Assembly (NCBI RefSeq): GCF_007567505.1
Contig: NZ_CP041783.1
Span: 4,092,001 to 4,156,000 of the forward strand
Reading direction: 5' to 3'
Source: Shewanella donghaensis
Lineage (GTDB): Bacteria > Pseudomonadota > Gammaproteobacteria > Enterobacterales > Shewanellaceae
DNA: 64,000 nucleotides
Shown: one piece after another, positions 26,276 to 35,505 of the stretch
Layout: each line of letters begins with the position of its first letter
Position numbering within the stretch: position 1 is the first letter of the stretch
Notes under the pieces: model-generated
What the model was told of the DNA's origin: nothing
The model's input: the letters and a program-made list of their open reading frames with translations, nothing else
The model's database searches: none
Position numbers and translations under genes: made by a program

Positions 26276-27364
26276 ATGAAGAAACTCAGTAAGTTTACTT
26301 CTGTTCTCGCTTTCACCCTCGTGACATATTCTAGTCAATTTATCGCCTTTCATAGTTCTGCTGCAGACAATGATGCTGTCACGCATCATGAAGTCCCTCG
26401 TCCTGTAAAAGTAAAACAAATTGATATTGGCAATGACTTTCGAGAACGGTTTCTTCCCGGAGAAGTGAGAGCGTCAGAAAAAGCGGCATTATCGTTTCGT
26501 GTGGCGGGTGAGATAGCTGAAATTCTTGTTAGACCAGGCGATACGGTCGAGCAAGGGCAAGTTCTGGCTCGCCTAGATGGCGCGATTTATATTCAGCAGC
26601 TCGCAGTGGCACAAGCACAGTTTGAGTTGGCTAAAGTGTTATTTGAGCGTAATGAGTCCTTAGTTGATCAAGGGGTGGTATCTCGTAATGATTATGACCA
26701 AGCTAAAAGTGACTTTACCATTGCCCAAGCGGCACTAGACAAAGCAAAGGCGGATGTCACTTACACCAAGTTACTGGCACCGTACGAAGGCATCATTTCA
26801 AAACGCAGTAAACGTGCATTCGAGTTTGTGCAAGCTCAAGAAGAAGTCATGGGGATTAGAACCGAGTCTGCCATTGATATTAGCTTCCAGTTGCCTGAGC
26901 AATTTATCGGCGCAATACAAAAGGCCGATACTAGCTTTCAAGAAATGCAGAATGTAGAAGTGAAATTTGATAGTCGAGATCACTGGTACACTGCCAGCCT
27001 TAAAGAGTTAACGACCGTTGCCGATCCAACCACAGGCAGTTACACCCTCATTTTAACCTTGCCTATGCCAGAGCAACTTAACGTCTTACCGGGTATGTCT
27101 GCGCAAGTTAAAGTTAAATTGCCAGCGAGAACTGCAGATTCCCATCCCATCATTCCAGCAGGAGCGGTGATTATTGAGAATGAACAAGCCTTTGTCTTCC
27201 GTTGGTCTCCTAATGATCGTTCGGTGGCTAGAGTACCTGTCACATTACAAGGGACGCGATTAATGTCGGGTATTAATGACGGTGACTGGCTAGTGATTGC
27301 TGGGGCCTCTGAGCTTAAAGACGGTCAGGCTGCGGTGCAATGGATTAAAGAGAGAGGGTTATAA
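26276..27364 (+). CDS. RND efflux periplasmic adaptor protein (first of two)
   Basis: A 362-residue membrane-fusion protein linking an RND pump to an outer-membrane channel. A signal-like N-terminus (KKLSKFTSVLAFTLVTYSSQ) is followed by a lipoyl half (RVAGEIAEILVRPGDTVEQG), a helical hairpin (about 95–155), the second lipoyl half (YEGIISKRSKRAFEFVQAQE) and the beta-barrel region. ATG 26276 is preferred because it gives a typical MKK start; ATG 26264 is also possible. The next adaptor gene begins two bases after the stop. No lipobox is apparent. Substrate unknown. Confidence 0.88.
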   Translation: MKKLSKFTSVLAFTLVTYSSQFIAFHSSAADNDAVTHHEVPRPVKVKQIDIGNDFRERFLPGEVRASEKAALSFRVAGEIAEILVRPGDTVEQGQVLARLDGAIYIQQLAVAQAQFELAKVLFERNESLVDQGVVSRNDYDQAKSDFTIAQAALDKAKADVTYTKLLAPYEGIISKRSKRAFEFVQAQEEVMGIRTESAIDISFQLPEQFIGAIQKADTSFQEMQNVEVKFDSRDHWYTASLKELTTVADPTTGSYTLILTLPMPEQLNVLPGMSAQVKVKLPARTADSHPIIPAGAVIIENEQAFVFRWSPNDRSVARVPVTLQGTRLMSGINDGDWLVIAGASELKDGQAAVQWIKERGL

Positions 27365-27365
27365 T

Positions 27366-28466
27366 ATGAAAACTCAATTTAACTATAACCTGTTAAAAAT
27401 ATCTGCTTTGGTGATTGCCACAACGGCTTTATCCGCATGTGAACCTGCTCCAGAGATTACCCCAAATATCACCAAAGTGACCACATATGCCTTGCCGCAT
27501 ATCGAGGACAAAGTGATAAGAGAGTTTAATGGGGTGGCGAGAGCACAGGATCTCACTAATTTGTCATTTCGCGTCGAAGGGCGAATAGCCCAATTACCGG
27601 CCTCTAAAGGTCAAATGGTCAAGAAAGGGCAGTTGCTCGCAGTGTTAGAAAAACGTGATTTTAACTTCGCCTTAAGTGACCGTAACGCCAGAATGGAAGT
27701 TAACTTTAAACAAGCTGAGCGTGCTAAACAGTTAGTGGCAAAACAGCTTATGGCTGAGTCTGATTACGATCAAATGAATGCGCAATATTTAGTGGCTAAA
27801 GCCGAAGCAAGACAAGCTGAACTTAATTTACAGTACACAGAATTAAGAGCGCCATTTACAGGTATGGTTAGTGATGTCTTTGTCGAGTCATTTGAAAACG
27901 TACAACCGGGCATTTCAGTTTTAAGTGTTCAAAAGATTGAGCGAATTGAAGTCGATGTGCAAGTGCCTGATATGCTCATTGCAGTGTCCAAAAAAATGAC
28001 TGACCGTGAGAAAAAATCGTTACTTGAGGTCAGCTTTGAAGCGTTTCCTAATACCACATTCAATGGTTATCTTTTAGAAGTGAATACTGAGAAAGATCCT
28101 ACCACTTCTACCTACATCGCTACTATAGCGGTTGATTTAGATCCTAAATATAAAGTGCTAGAAGGCATGCCAGCTAAAGTTAAAGTTAATTTAAGTAACT
28201 TAACTTATACCTATAGCCGTGAGTTCCTCGTGCCGATTGAATCAGTTGTGATGCAAGATGGCAGCAATATCGATTTACAAGATAGCGGTGTCTGGCTTTA
28301 TGACGAAAATGACCAGTCGATTAAATATCAAAAAGTGACTCTAGGGGTCATAGTTGGCGATAAAATTGAAGTTGTCGCTGGCCTTGTTGATGGTCAAGTT
28401 ATTATCAAAACAGGTGCAGGGCGCTTAGTTGCAGGTCAGCAAGTTCACGTTGTTGAGGGAGTATAG
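27366..28466 (+). CDS. RND efflux periplasmic adaptor protein (second, lipoprotein)
   Basis: A 366-residue membrane-fusion protein. The N-terminus has a lipobox (TTALSACEPAP), so it should be a lipid-anchored periplasmic protein. It has the two lipoyl halves (RVEGRIAQLPASKGQMVKKG, LRAPFTGMVSDVFVESFENV), a helical hairpin and a barrel domain. It starts two bases after the first adaptor gene and ends 69 bp before the pump gene. Having two different adaptors for one pump recalls Pseudomonas TriABC, in which both are required. Confidence 0.9.
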   Translation: MKTQFNYNLLKISALVIATTALSACEPAPEITPNITKVTTYALPHIEDKVIREFNGVARAQDLTNLSFRVEGRIAQLPASKGQMVKKGQLLAVLEKRDFNFALSDRNARMEVNFKQAERAKQLVAKQLMAESDYDQMNAQYLVAKAEARQAELNLQYTELRAPFTGMVSDVFVESFENVQPGISVLSVQKIERIEVDVQVPDMLIAVSKKMTDREKKSLLEVSFEAFPNTTFNGYLLEVNTEKDPTTSTYIATIAVDLDPKYKVLEGMPAKVKVNLSNLTYTYSREFLVPIESVVMQDGSNIDLQDSGVWLYDENDQSIKYQKVTLGVIVGDKIEVVAGLVDGQVIIKTGAGRLVAGQQVHVVEGV

Positions 28467-28535
28467 GCTGATGAATTTTATTTATAGTGTTGACTCATTC
28501 GTCATGGTATCAGCTGAAGCAAAGGGAATCGTTAA

Positions 28536-31500
28536 ATGAATATTGCAGGCTACTTTGTAAAAAATACCGTTATTAGCTGGATGTTTACTTTGATTCTACT
28601 CATCGGTGGCCTAATGGCATTTACCGGTTTAGGTCAGTTAGAGGATCCGCCATTTACCATTAAAGATGCAGTGGTCGTTACCCTATATCCAGGCGCGACT
28701 TCAACAGAAGTTGAAGAAGAGGTGACTTATCCCATTGAGAAAGCGATTCAAGAGCTTTCTTATGTGGATGAAATCCGTTCACTAAGCACTTCTGGTATGT
28801 CACAAATTACAGTGACCATGAAAAATAACTATGGTCCAGATGAATTGCCACAAATTTGGGATGAACTGCGCCGTAAAGTGAATGACATGTCGTCAAGTTT
28901 GCCACCCGGTGTGCAAGCGCCAATGGTGAACGATGACTTTGGTGATGTATACGGCATCATGCTGATGGTCAGTGGTGTTGATTACAGCTATCGGGATATT
29001 CTAGATTATGTTGATTACGTAAAACGTGAATTAGAATTAGTGCCTGGGGTGGGTAAAGTCTCCCTTGCAGGTAATCAACAAGAACAAGTCTTTGTTGAAA
29101 TGTCGCTAAACAAAGTGGCCAGTTCTAACATTGATCCGTCATTGATTAAAAACTTACTTAACTCGCAAAACATGGTTTCCGATGCTGGTAATATCCGTGT
29201 TTCGGCCGACAACTTAAAAATTCGTACCAGTGGCGGATTTAAGTCTGTCAGTGAATTAGAAGAACTGATTATTCCTGGTACTCAGGGCAATAAGCTCATT
29301 TATCTTAAAGATGTTGCTACCGTGTCACGTGGTTTTCAAAACATCCCCACTAACATTCTGACATTCAATCAACACAACGCGATTAATATCGGCATAGCAT
29401 TTTCAACAGGGGTTAACGTTGTTGAAGTCGGTAAGGCGATTGATGCCAAGCTCGCTAGCATTGAAAGCGTCCGTCCTGCGGGCATGGTGATTGAAACCAT
29501 GTACAACCAACCTAATGAAGTTGATGTGTCCGTTGGTAGCTTTGTATGGAACCTCATCGCCGCTGTTGCCATTGTTATTGGCGTGCTACTCGTCTTTATG
29601 GGCTTTAAGTCTGGTGTATTGATTGGGTTAATTCTATTTTTAACCTGTCTCGGTACTTTCATGCTGATGTTACAAGCTGAAATTGAACTGCAGCGCATCT
29701 CGTTAGGGGCATTGATTATTGCTTTAGGGATGTTGGTGGATAACGCCATTGTCATCGTCGAAGGGATACTCATTGGTAGGCAAAAGGGCCAAACAACCTT
29801 AGAAGCCGCACAAGGTATTGTTAAGCAAACTATGTGGCCATTATTAGGCGCGACAGTGATTGCGATTACTGCCTTTGCACCCATTGGTTTATCGCCCGAT
29901 GCGACCGGTGAGTTTGCAGGTTCACTCTTCTGGGTATTACTATTCTCACTATTTTTATCTTGGATTACCGCAATTACTATCACGCCATTTTTTGCGCAAA
30001 TGTTCTTTGGTGCAGAAGGTGAAAAAGTCGATGGTGAACTTAAAGACCCTTATGGCGGCGCATTTTTTGTGTTCTATAAAATGATCCTCGATTTATGTAT
30101 GAAGCATCGCTGGGTCAGCGTTGTGTCAGTCTTGGTTGCATTTTGTATTTCTATTTATGGCTTTGCTTATGTTAAGCAGTCGTTTTTTCCACCTTCAACG
30201 ACGCCGATTTTCTTAGTGGATATATGGATGCCTGAAGGTACCGATATCCGTGAAACTCAAACGGTTGTCGAAGGAATGGAATCAATTGCTAGTGAGTTAG
30301 ACAATGTTGAATATGTTGCCTCAAGTATTGGTAAAGGTTTCCCACGTTTTCTATTGACCTACTCACCAGAAAAAAATTATGCGTCTTATGCGCAAATATC
30401 TATTCGTACTTCAGCATTTGAAACGCTGACAGAGGTGATGACCGATTTTAGAAGCAAGGTAGAAGTTAAATTCCCACAGACGCAGCTTAAGTTTAAACGT
30501 TTAGAAATTGGTCCTTCAACAGATGCCAAAATTGAAGCCCGTATTAGTGGTGCCGATCCTGATGTGCTGCGAACCATAGCTGCGCAAATAGTGGAGATAT
30601 TCAATGCCACGCCAGCCACTGTTAACGTCCGTCATGATTGGCGTGAACGGGTTAAATACATTGCGCCACGTTTTAATGAAACCCAGGCAAGACGCTTAGG
30701 GATTGTTAAAAGTGAAGTGGATGAAGCAATTAAGTTTTCGTTCACCGGAACCCAAATCGGGGTGTACCGCGAAGGGACAACTTTACTGCCTATTGTTGGT
30801 CGTTTACCGGAAGATGAGCGTATCGATATCGACTCAATGGAAAGTATCCGTATTTGGAGTCCGGCATTAGCGGCATTTGTGCCATTACAACAAGTGGTTG
30901 ATGGTTTTGATATCAAGTTTGAAGATCCGATTATTCAACGCCGTGATCGTAAACGTACCTTAACCGTGTTTGCAGATACTGATTTTGAATACGATATCTT
31001 ACCTGCTGAACTATTCTCTAAGATTAAGCCTAAGGTCGATGCACTTGAGTTGCCTGTGGGTTATGAGCTTCAATGGGGCGGTGAATTTGAATCGTCAAAT
31101 GATGCCCAAGAGTCGTTATTTTCGACCTTGCCATTTGGCTTCTTGTTTATGTTCTTAATTACGGTATTCCTATTTAATTCAGTACGTAAACCGTTAGTCA
31201 TATGGCTGTGTGTACCGTTAGCGATTATCGGTATTACCTCAGGTTTATTGATTCTTGATAAGCCCTTTAGCTTTATGGCGCTACTGGGAATGTTGAGTTT
31301 GTCAGGTATGTTACTTAAAAATGGTATCGTATTGCTTGATCAAATTAACACTGAAATTAATAACGGCATTGAAATCTTTGAAGCGGTATTTAGCTCTACC
31401 GTTAGCCGTGTAAGACCGGTTTGTATGGCGGCGATCACCACTATCCTCGGGGTATTACCACTACTTACTGATGCGTTCTTCGAGTCATTAGCGGCGGTTG

Positions 31501-31604
31501 TGATGTTCGGTCTCGGTGTGGCGACAATCTTGACGTTAATCATTGTTCCTGTGTTCTATTTGATTATCTTCAAAGTTAAGTACCGTAACTACAAAGAGTT
31601 TTAG
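28536..31604 (+). CDS. RND efflux pump, inner-membrane transporter
   Basis: A 1022-residue proton-driven exporter of the AcrB superfamily with twelve helices in two repeats and two large periplasmic loops. Motifs include YPGATSTEVEEEVTYPIEKA near the N-terminus and LGALIIALGMLVDNAIVIVE in helix 4. AcrB has two adjacent aspartates in that helix (VDDAIV); here the second is Asn. In AcrB the pair is part of the proton relay, so energy coupling may differ in detail. It is cotranscribed with the two adaptor genes. No outer-membrane channel gene is nearby, so a TolC-like protein from elsewhere is probably used. A terminator follows. Confidence 0.93.
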   Translation: MNIAGYFVKNTVISWMFTLILLIGGLMAFTGLGQLEDPPFTIKDAVVVTLYPGATSTEVEEEVTYPIEKAIQELSYVDEIRSLSTSGMSQITVTMKNNYGPDELPQIWDELRRKVNDMSSSLPPGVQAPMVNDDFGDVYGIMLMVSGVDYSYRDILDYVDYVKRELELVPGVGKVSLAGNQQEQVFVEMSLNKVASSNIDPSLIKNLLNSQNMVSDAGNIRVSADNLKIRTSGGFKSVSELEELIIPGTQGNKLIYLKDVATVSRGFQNIPTNILTFNQHNAINIGIAFSTGVNVVEVGKAIDAKLASIESVRPAGMVIETMYNQPNEVDVSVGSFVWNLIAAVAIVIGVLLVFMGFKSGVLIGLILFLTCLGTFMLMLQAEIELQRISLGALIIALGMLVDNAIVIVEGILIGRQKGQTTLEAAQGIVKQTMWPLLGATVIAITAFAPIGLSPDATGEFAGSLFWVLLFSLFLSWITAITITPFFAQMFFGAEGEKVDGELKDPYGGAFFVFYKMILDLCMKHRWVSVVSVLVAFCISIYGFAYVKQSFFPPSTTPIFLVDIWMPEGTDIRETQTVVEGMESIASELDNVEYVASSIGKGFPRFLLTYSPEKNYASYAQISIRTSAFETLTEVMTDFRSKVEVKFPQTQLKFKRLEIGPSTDAKIEARISGADPDVLRTIAAQIVEIFNATPATVNVRHDWRERVKYIAPRFNETQARRLGIVKSEVDEAIKFSFTGTQIGVYREGTTLLPIVGRLPEDERIDIDSMESIRIWSPALAAFVPLQQVVDGFDIKFEDPIIQRRDRKRTLTVFADTDFEYDILPAELFSKIKPKVDALELPVGYELQWGGEFESSNDAQESLFSTLPFGFLFMFLITVFLFNSVRKPLVIWLCVPLAIIGITSGLLILDKPFSFMALLGMLSLSGMLLKNGIVLLDQINTEINNGIEIFEAVFSSTVSRVRPVCMAAITTILGVLPLLTDAFFESLAAVVMFGLGVATILTLIIVPVFYLIIFKVKYRNYKEF

Positions 31605-31637
31605 TTCGCAATGTGAGTCATTTATCGCTATAAATAT

Positions 31638-31672
31638 AAGAGTCAGCTTTTTTAAAAGTTGGCTCTTTTTAT
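31638..31672 (+). terminator. Terminator after the RND operon
   Basis: AAGAGTCAGCTT pairs with AAGTTGGCTCTT (two G-T/weak pairs) and is followed by a T tract. Confidence 0.8.
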
Positions 31673-31757
31673 TTGATCTTAATAGTGTGTTTCCACGTAT
31701 AGCGCTTGTGTACACAATAAAATGTACATAAAAAACGTATTCAAAATAAGGCTCTCT

Positions 31758-32120
31758 ATGTCAATCAGCCAAGCAATGATTAAAGTTACCAATCTACGTT
31801 TACGTACTTTTATCGGGTTCAATCCTGATGAACGTGAAAAGCAGCAAGATGTTGTTATTAATATCGAGATTCAATACCCAGCAGACAAGTCATTTCAAAC
31901 TGATGATGTTGCTGATGCCCTTAACTACAAGATAATCACCAAGAAAGTGATTCAGCATGTTGAAGAGGGTCGTTTTTTATTATTAGAAAAACTGGTTGCG
32001 GATGTACTGGCTATTTGTAGCGAACACCCGTCTATTACTATGTCACGCGTAACAATCGACAAACCACACGCATTACGTTTTGCCGACTCTGTTTCATTAT
32101 CATTAGAGCAGCGAAAATAA
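31758..32120 (+). CDS. folX: Dihydroneopterin triphosphate 2'-epimerase FolX
   Basis: A 120-residue enzyme of the FolB/FolX family. It epimerises 7,8-dihydroneopterin triphosphate to the monapterin form. It follows E. coli FolX closely: NLRLRTFIGF, QDVVINIEIQYPADK, ALNYKIITKKVIQHVE, LLEKLVADVL and DKPHALRFADSVSLSLE. The catalytic Lys of the IDKPHALR segment is conserved. ATG 31758 has AAGG at 31748–31751; the upstream open frame to 31722 has no ribosome-binding site. It heads a run with folE and folM. Confidence 0.95.
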   Translation: MSISQAMIKVTNLRLRTFIGFNPDEREKQQDVVINIEIQYPADKSFQTDDVADALNYKIITKKVIQHVEEGRFLLLEKLVADVLAICSEHPSITMSRVTIDKPHALRFADSVSLSLEQRK

Positions 32121-32161
32121 AGTGAGTTTTAATTTGGCACGAGTTGCCATAAGGAAAACAC

Positions 32162-32806
32162 ATGATTTCTGAAGAAGCACGTAAAGTGCAACAAGTACTT
32201 ATTGAGCGAGGTCTAGAAACCCCAGTCGTTGAAAATTTAATGACTAGCGAGCAAAAAGTGGCGCGCATACAAGGATTGATGACTGAAGTCATCTCGACCC
32301 TTGGGCTGGATTTAACCGATGACAGTTTGTGTGAAACCCCCAATCGAATAGCCAAAATGTATGTTAATGAAATCTTTTCAGGATTAGACTACAACCACTT
32401 CCCGAAAGTCACCCAAATTGAAAACAAAATGGGCGTAGAGGAAATGGTCAAAGTCAGCGATATTAGTGTGGTCAGTACCTGCGAACATCACTTTATTACC
32501 ATTGATGGCGTGGCGAATGTGGCCTATGTTCCCGGTAGTAAAATTATCGGATTATCAAAAATAAATCGTATAGTCAGATTCTTTGCCCAGCGGCCACAAG
32601 TACAAGAGCGACTAACGCAACAAGTGCTGGTGGCGTTGCAAACGTTACTGGAAACTGATGACGTCGCTATCAGTATCAATGCGACCCATTACTGCGTTAA
32701 ATCCCGCGGTATTATGGATACGCAATCTCATACTAAAACATCCGCTTTAGGTGGCTGCTTTAAAACAGACCCAACCTCAAGAGCGGAATTCTTTGCCAAG
32801 AATTAG
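32162..32806 (+). CDS. folE: GTP cyclohydrolase I
   Basis: A 214-residue enzyme that converts GTP to 7,8-dihydroneopterin triphosphate, the first pterin step. Typical motifs are DDSLCETPNRIAKMYVNEIF, VVSTCEHHFITIDG with the zinc-binding Cys and His residues, GLSKINRIVRFFAQRPQVQE and the second zinc Cys in ATHYCVKSRG followed by TQSHTKTSALGG. It lies between folX and folM, so its product can go directly into tetrahydromonapterin synthesis as well as folate. Gap to folX is 41 bp. Confidence 0.97.
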   Translation: MISEEARKVQQVLIERGLETPVVENLMTSEQKVARIQGLMTEVISTLGLDLTDDSLCETPNRIAKMYVNEIFSGLDYNHFPKVTQIENKMGVEEMVKVSDISVVSTCEHHFITIDGVANVAYVPGSKIIGLSKINRIVRFFAQRPQVQERLTQQVLVALQTLLETDDVAISINATHYCVKSRGIMDTQSHTKTSALGGCFKTDPTSRAEFFAKN

Positions 32807-32943
32807 TCCCTCATAAATTACAGCATATTACCTTAGCCATTGGCTTCTTTTACATGAGATTATCAATAGAATCATGTATAAGAAGCTAGTGGCCTTAATT
32901 TATGGCTTCGCCTTCAAGTCAAAATCATTATAAGAGAACTGCA

Positions 32944-33669
32944 ATGAAGCAAACTATTTTCATTACTGGTGTAGGTAAGCGTATTGGCTACGCCTTGGCT
33001 AAGGACTTTCTTGCTAAAGGCATGAATGTCATCGGTACATTTAGAACCCATTACCCCTCCATTGATGAACTTGCCGAATTAGGGGCAGATCTCTATCAAT
33101 GTGATTTGTGTATACCAGCTGAAATTGACGACATGTTAGTGCGAATTAATGACACTCATTCTGAGCTCAATTGCATTATTCATAATGCCTCAGATTGGCA
33201 TAATGATAAGCCCAAGCAAGGAATGACCTCAGCCGATATCATGACCAGAATGATGAATATTCATGTCAGTGCGCCTTACCAAATTAACTTGGCTCTGGCA
33301 GACAAATTAATCGCCTCTGCAAGTGGCAATATCGGCAGTGCTAATATCATCCATATCACCGATTATGTGGCTGAAAAAGGCAGTAAAAAGCATATCGCTT
33401 ATGCAGCCAGCAAAGCGGCGATGCATAATTTAACGCTATCATTTGCCACTAAATTGGCCCCTATGGTAAAGGTCAATTCTATTGCACCTGCAATGATCTT
33501 GTTTAATGAAGGTGATGACGATGCTTACAAAGCAAAAGCCTTAGCTAAAGCGATATTGCCAAAAGAAGCCGGTAATATTGAGATTATTGAGTTGGTTGAT
33601 TACCTATCCACCAGTCAATACGTCACAGGTCGCAGCTTTGCTGTAGATGGTGGCAGGCATTTGGCTTAG
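32944..33669 (+). CDS. folM: Dihydromonapterin reductase FolM
   Basis: A 241-residue short-chain reductase that reduces dihydromonapterin to tetrahydromonapterin and has weak dihydrofolate reductase activity in E. coli. It matches FolM closely: ITGVGKRIGYALA, RTHYPSIDEL, IIHNASDWHNDKP, HITDYVAEKGSKKHIAYAAS with the catalytic Tyr-x3-Lys region, VNSIAPAMILFNEGDD and TGRSFAVDGGRHLA. ATG 32944 is used; an in-frame ATG at 32902 lacks a ribosome-binding site. A terminator follows at 33745. Confidence 0.95.
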   Translation: MKQTIFITGVGKRIGYALAKDFLAKGMNVIGTFRTHYPSIDELAELGADLYQCDLCIPAEIDDMLVRINDTHSELNCIIHNASDWHNDKPKQGMTSADIMTRMMNIHVSAPYQINLALADKLIASASGNIGSANIIHITDYVAEKGSKKHIAYAASKAAMHNLTLSFATKLAPMVKVNSIAPAMILFNEGDDDAYKAKALAKAILPKEAGNIEIIELVDYLSTSQYVTGRSFAVDGGRHLA

Positions 33670-33744
33670 CTCATGTTCGGTTAATGCTTAGAGCATTTGG
33701 CTTAAGGCCTGTTGATGATTTGAAAGATAATATCGAAAATGACC

Positions 33745-33775
33745 AAAGCCTAGTGGATTATCACTAGGCTTTTTT
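33745..33775 (+). terminator. Rho-independent terminator after folM
   Basis: AAGCCTAGTG pairs perfectly with CACTAGGCTT around a 6-nt loop and runs into a T tract. Confidence 0.92.
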
Positions 33776-33842
33776 ACATCTAAATGCTGTCATTGCCTGC
33801 TTTAGCGAGACTTTTATTTTATGCATATTTTTAAGCACAGTT

Positions 33843-35240
33843 TTAAGTATTAGTGCTAGATTGCAGCATAATCAATTCAATGACTTTATCCAGCTGTTTA
33901 AGGCTACTCTCACTGGGGATAAGGCCGATGTTGAGCCTAAAGCAGTCGTTATACAGCGCAGTGGTTGAAAACTCATGACCACTTTTTATATAAATACTAA
34001 ATTGATGCAAAGCCAACATCAATTTAGCGCTATCAAGCTTGGGCACTCGAACCCATAAAACCAGCCCGCCATTGGGCATAATCATTTCACTATCTGCGGG
34101 TAAATACTGGCGCAAATAGGTAAGGTAAGTGATGCAGTGATTGCTTAACAGTTTGTTGGTTTTCTTTAAGTGTCTCGCGTAATGCCCTTTAGCAATATAC
34201 TCCGCCATTGCCAGTTGAATGGGTTGATTTACGCCCAAGGTTTTAACCTGGCGCTGCTGAATATATTCCGAGATAAATCGCCCAGGTTTACACCATCCAA
34301 GCCTTAGCCCTGGGGCTACTGTTTTTGAAAAGCTGCTGCACCATAACACCCAGCCTTGTTCATCAAAATGCTTAATCGGCAGTGGGATTTCACCGCGATG
34401 ATTAAGTTCTCTAAAAATATCATCTTCAATAATTGGCAGTTGATATTGCGCGGCGATACTGGCTAATTGCTGTTTTTGCTGGTTATTAATATTGTGACCC
34501 GTAGGGTTTTGATGATTCGCTGTAAAAATGCAGGCTTTTATCTTGTTGTTCTCGATGATGTCCGTTAACTGAGTTAAGTTAATACCTTCATGGGTCGTCG
34601 GTATTTCAATGACGGCTAACTCTAATAGCGACAGAATTTCTAAAATCCCCACGTAACAAGGCGAGCTAACCGCGACCACATCACCTGCCTTGCAAAAGGT
34701 ATTCAATGCCGTCACTACCGCATCTAAGCAGCCGTTAGTAATCACTAACTCATCTGCATGACTGGTAAAACCTTGAAGAGTGAAATGTTTGGCTAATTGT
34801 TGTCGCAAATTGATATTGCCCTGAGGAGGCTCATAAGCTAAATCGAATAGGCTATGTTTGGTGGCGCTGGTGAGACTCTGTTTAAGGCATTGGCTGTCAA
34901 TCAATTGGTTATCTAAACTTGCGGTGGCAAAACTATTAGCGATGGTGGTCATACCGATTTTATTGGGCTCGGATTTGAGTGTTTTTATCTCAGGGCTAAA
35001 GCGTGGAAAGGTCAGAGTATTGCTGGCATGATAAGGTTTATTGGCATAAAAGCCTTTCTTGTCTTGAGCGCTAGCATAGCCCTGTTGCTCTAAATACCGA
35101 TAACAGCTAAGTGCAGTGGTCATACTGATATCATGTTGGGTCATCAGCTTTCGTAAAGGCGGTAACTTAAGCCCCACAGCCAGTTGACCTGCATTAATAC
35201 GGCATATGAATTGTTCGGCAACATGGCGATATTTAATCAT
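33843..35240 (-). CDS. MocR-type regulator (GntR DNA-binding plus aminotransferase-like domain)
   Basis: A 465-residue transcription factor. Residues about 1–70 are a GntR winged helix (HVAEQFICRINAGQLAVGLK, SMTTALSCYRYLEQQGYA). The rest is a fold-type I aminotransferase domain with the PLP lysine in WCSSFSKTVAPGLRLGW and the IIEDDIFRELN and ANHQNPTGHN motifs. MocR proteins use this domain to sense PLP-linked or amino compounds. It is divergent from a PLP-dependent decarboxylase gene 265 bp away, which it probably controls. The gap has two sets of phased direct repeats typical of MocR operators. The effector is unknown. Confidence 0.9.
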   Translation of the reverse strand: MIKYRHVAEQFICRINAGQLAVGLKLPPLRKLMTQHDISMTTALSCYRYLEQQGYASAQDKKGFYANKPYHASNTLTFPRFSPEIKTLKSEPNKIGMTTIANSFATASLDNQLIDSQCLKQSLTSATKHSLFDLAYEPPQGNINLRQQLAKHFTLQGFTSHADELVITNGCLDAVVTALNTFCKAGDVVAVSSPCYVGILEILSLLELAVIEIPTTHEGINLTQLTDIIENNKIKACIFTANHQNPTGHNINNQQKQQLASIAAQYQLPIIEDDIFRELNHRGEIPLPIKHFDEQGWVLWCSSFSKTVAPGLRLGWCKPGRFISEYIQQRQVKTLGVNQPIQLAMAEYIAKGHYARHLKKTNKLLSNHCITYLTYLRQYLPADSEMIMPNGGLVLWVRVPKLDSAKLMLALHQFSIYIKSGHEFSTTALYNDCFRLNIGLIPSESSLKQLDKVIELIMLQSSTNT

Positions 35241-35274
35241 TCAGCTCTCTACTTTTTTTAAGACTCAATAAGTG

Positions 35275-35304
35275 ACTCTTAACTACTCTTAACTACTCTT
35301 AGTT
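35275..35304. repeat. Three tandem 10-bp repeats upstream of the MocR gene
   Basis: ACTCTTAACT, ACTCTTAACT and ACTCTTAGTT follow one another at exactly one helical turn, 35 bp before the MocR start. A degenerate copy, TCTCTTAGTT, occurs again near 35322. They may be a regulator-binding array or a slippage tract. Confidence 0.65.
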
Positions 35305-35364
35305 ACTCGCCACTACACAATTTCTCTTAGTTGCTCGCACTCGCACTCATACTTGTACTAGTCA

Positions 35365-35405
35365 TCTGTTATCTAAAATTTTTTAAAATCTGTGTCTGTT
35401 ATCTA
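35365..35405. promoter_or_regulatory. Paired 11-bp direct repeats in the MocR–decarboxylase gap
   Basis: TCTGTTATCTA occurs at 35365–35375 and 35395–35405, 30 bp apart (about three helical turns). Spaced direct repeats are the usual operator form for MocR regulators; binding is inferred. Confidence 0.6.
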
Positions 35406-35505
35406 TTTTGGCAAACATTACACTAATTAGATACTCAAGGCTAAAGTTTGATACTAGCCAGTTTAATCACGGCAGGTTAAAAAAAGAAACTTGCAAGAGG
35501 CCAAT

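Noticed and set aside
29369..29983. 204-codon minus-strand frame inside the RND pump gene
   Set aside because: Antisense shadow of a conserved membrane region of the pump.
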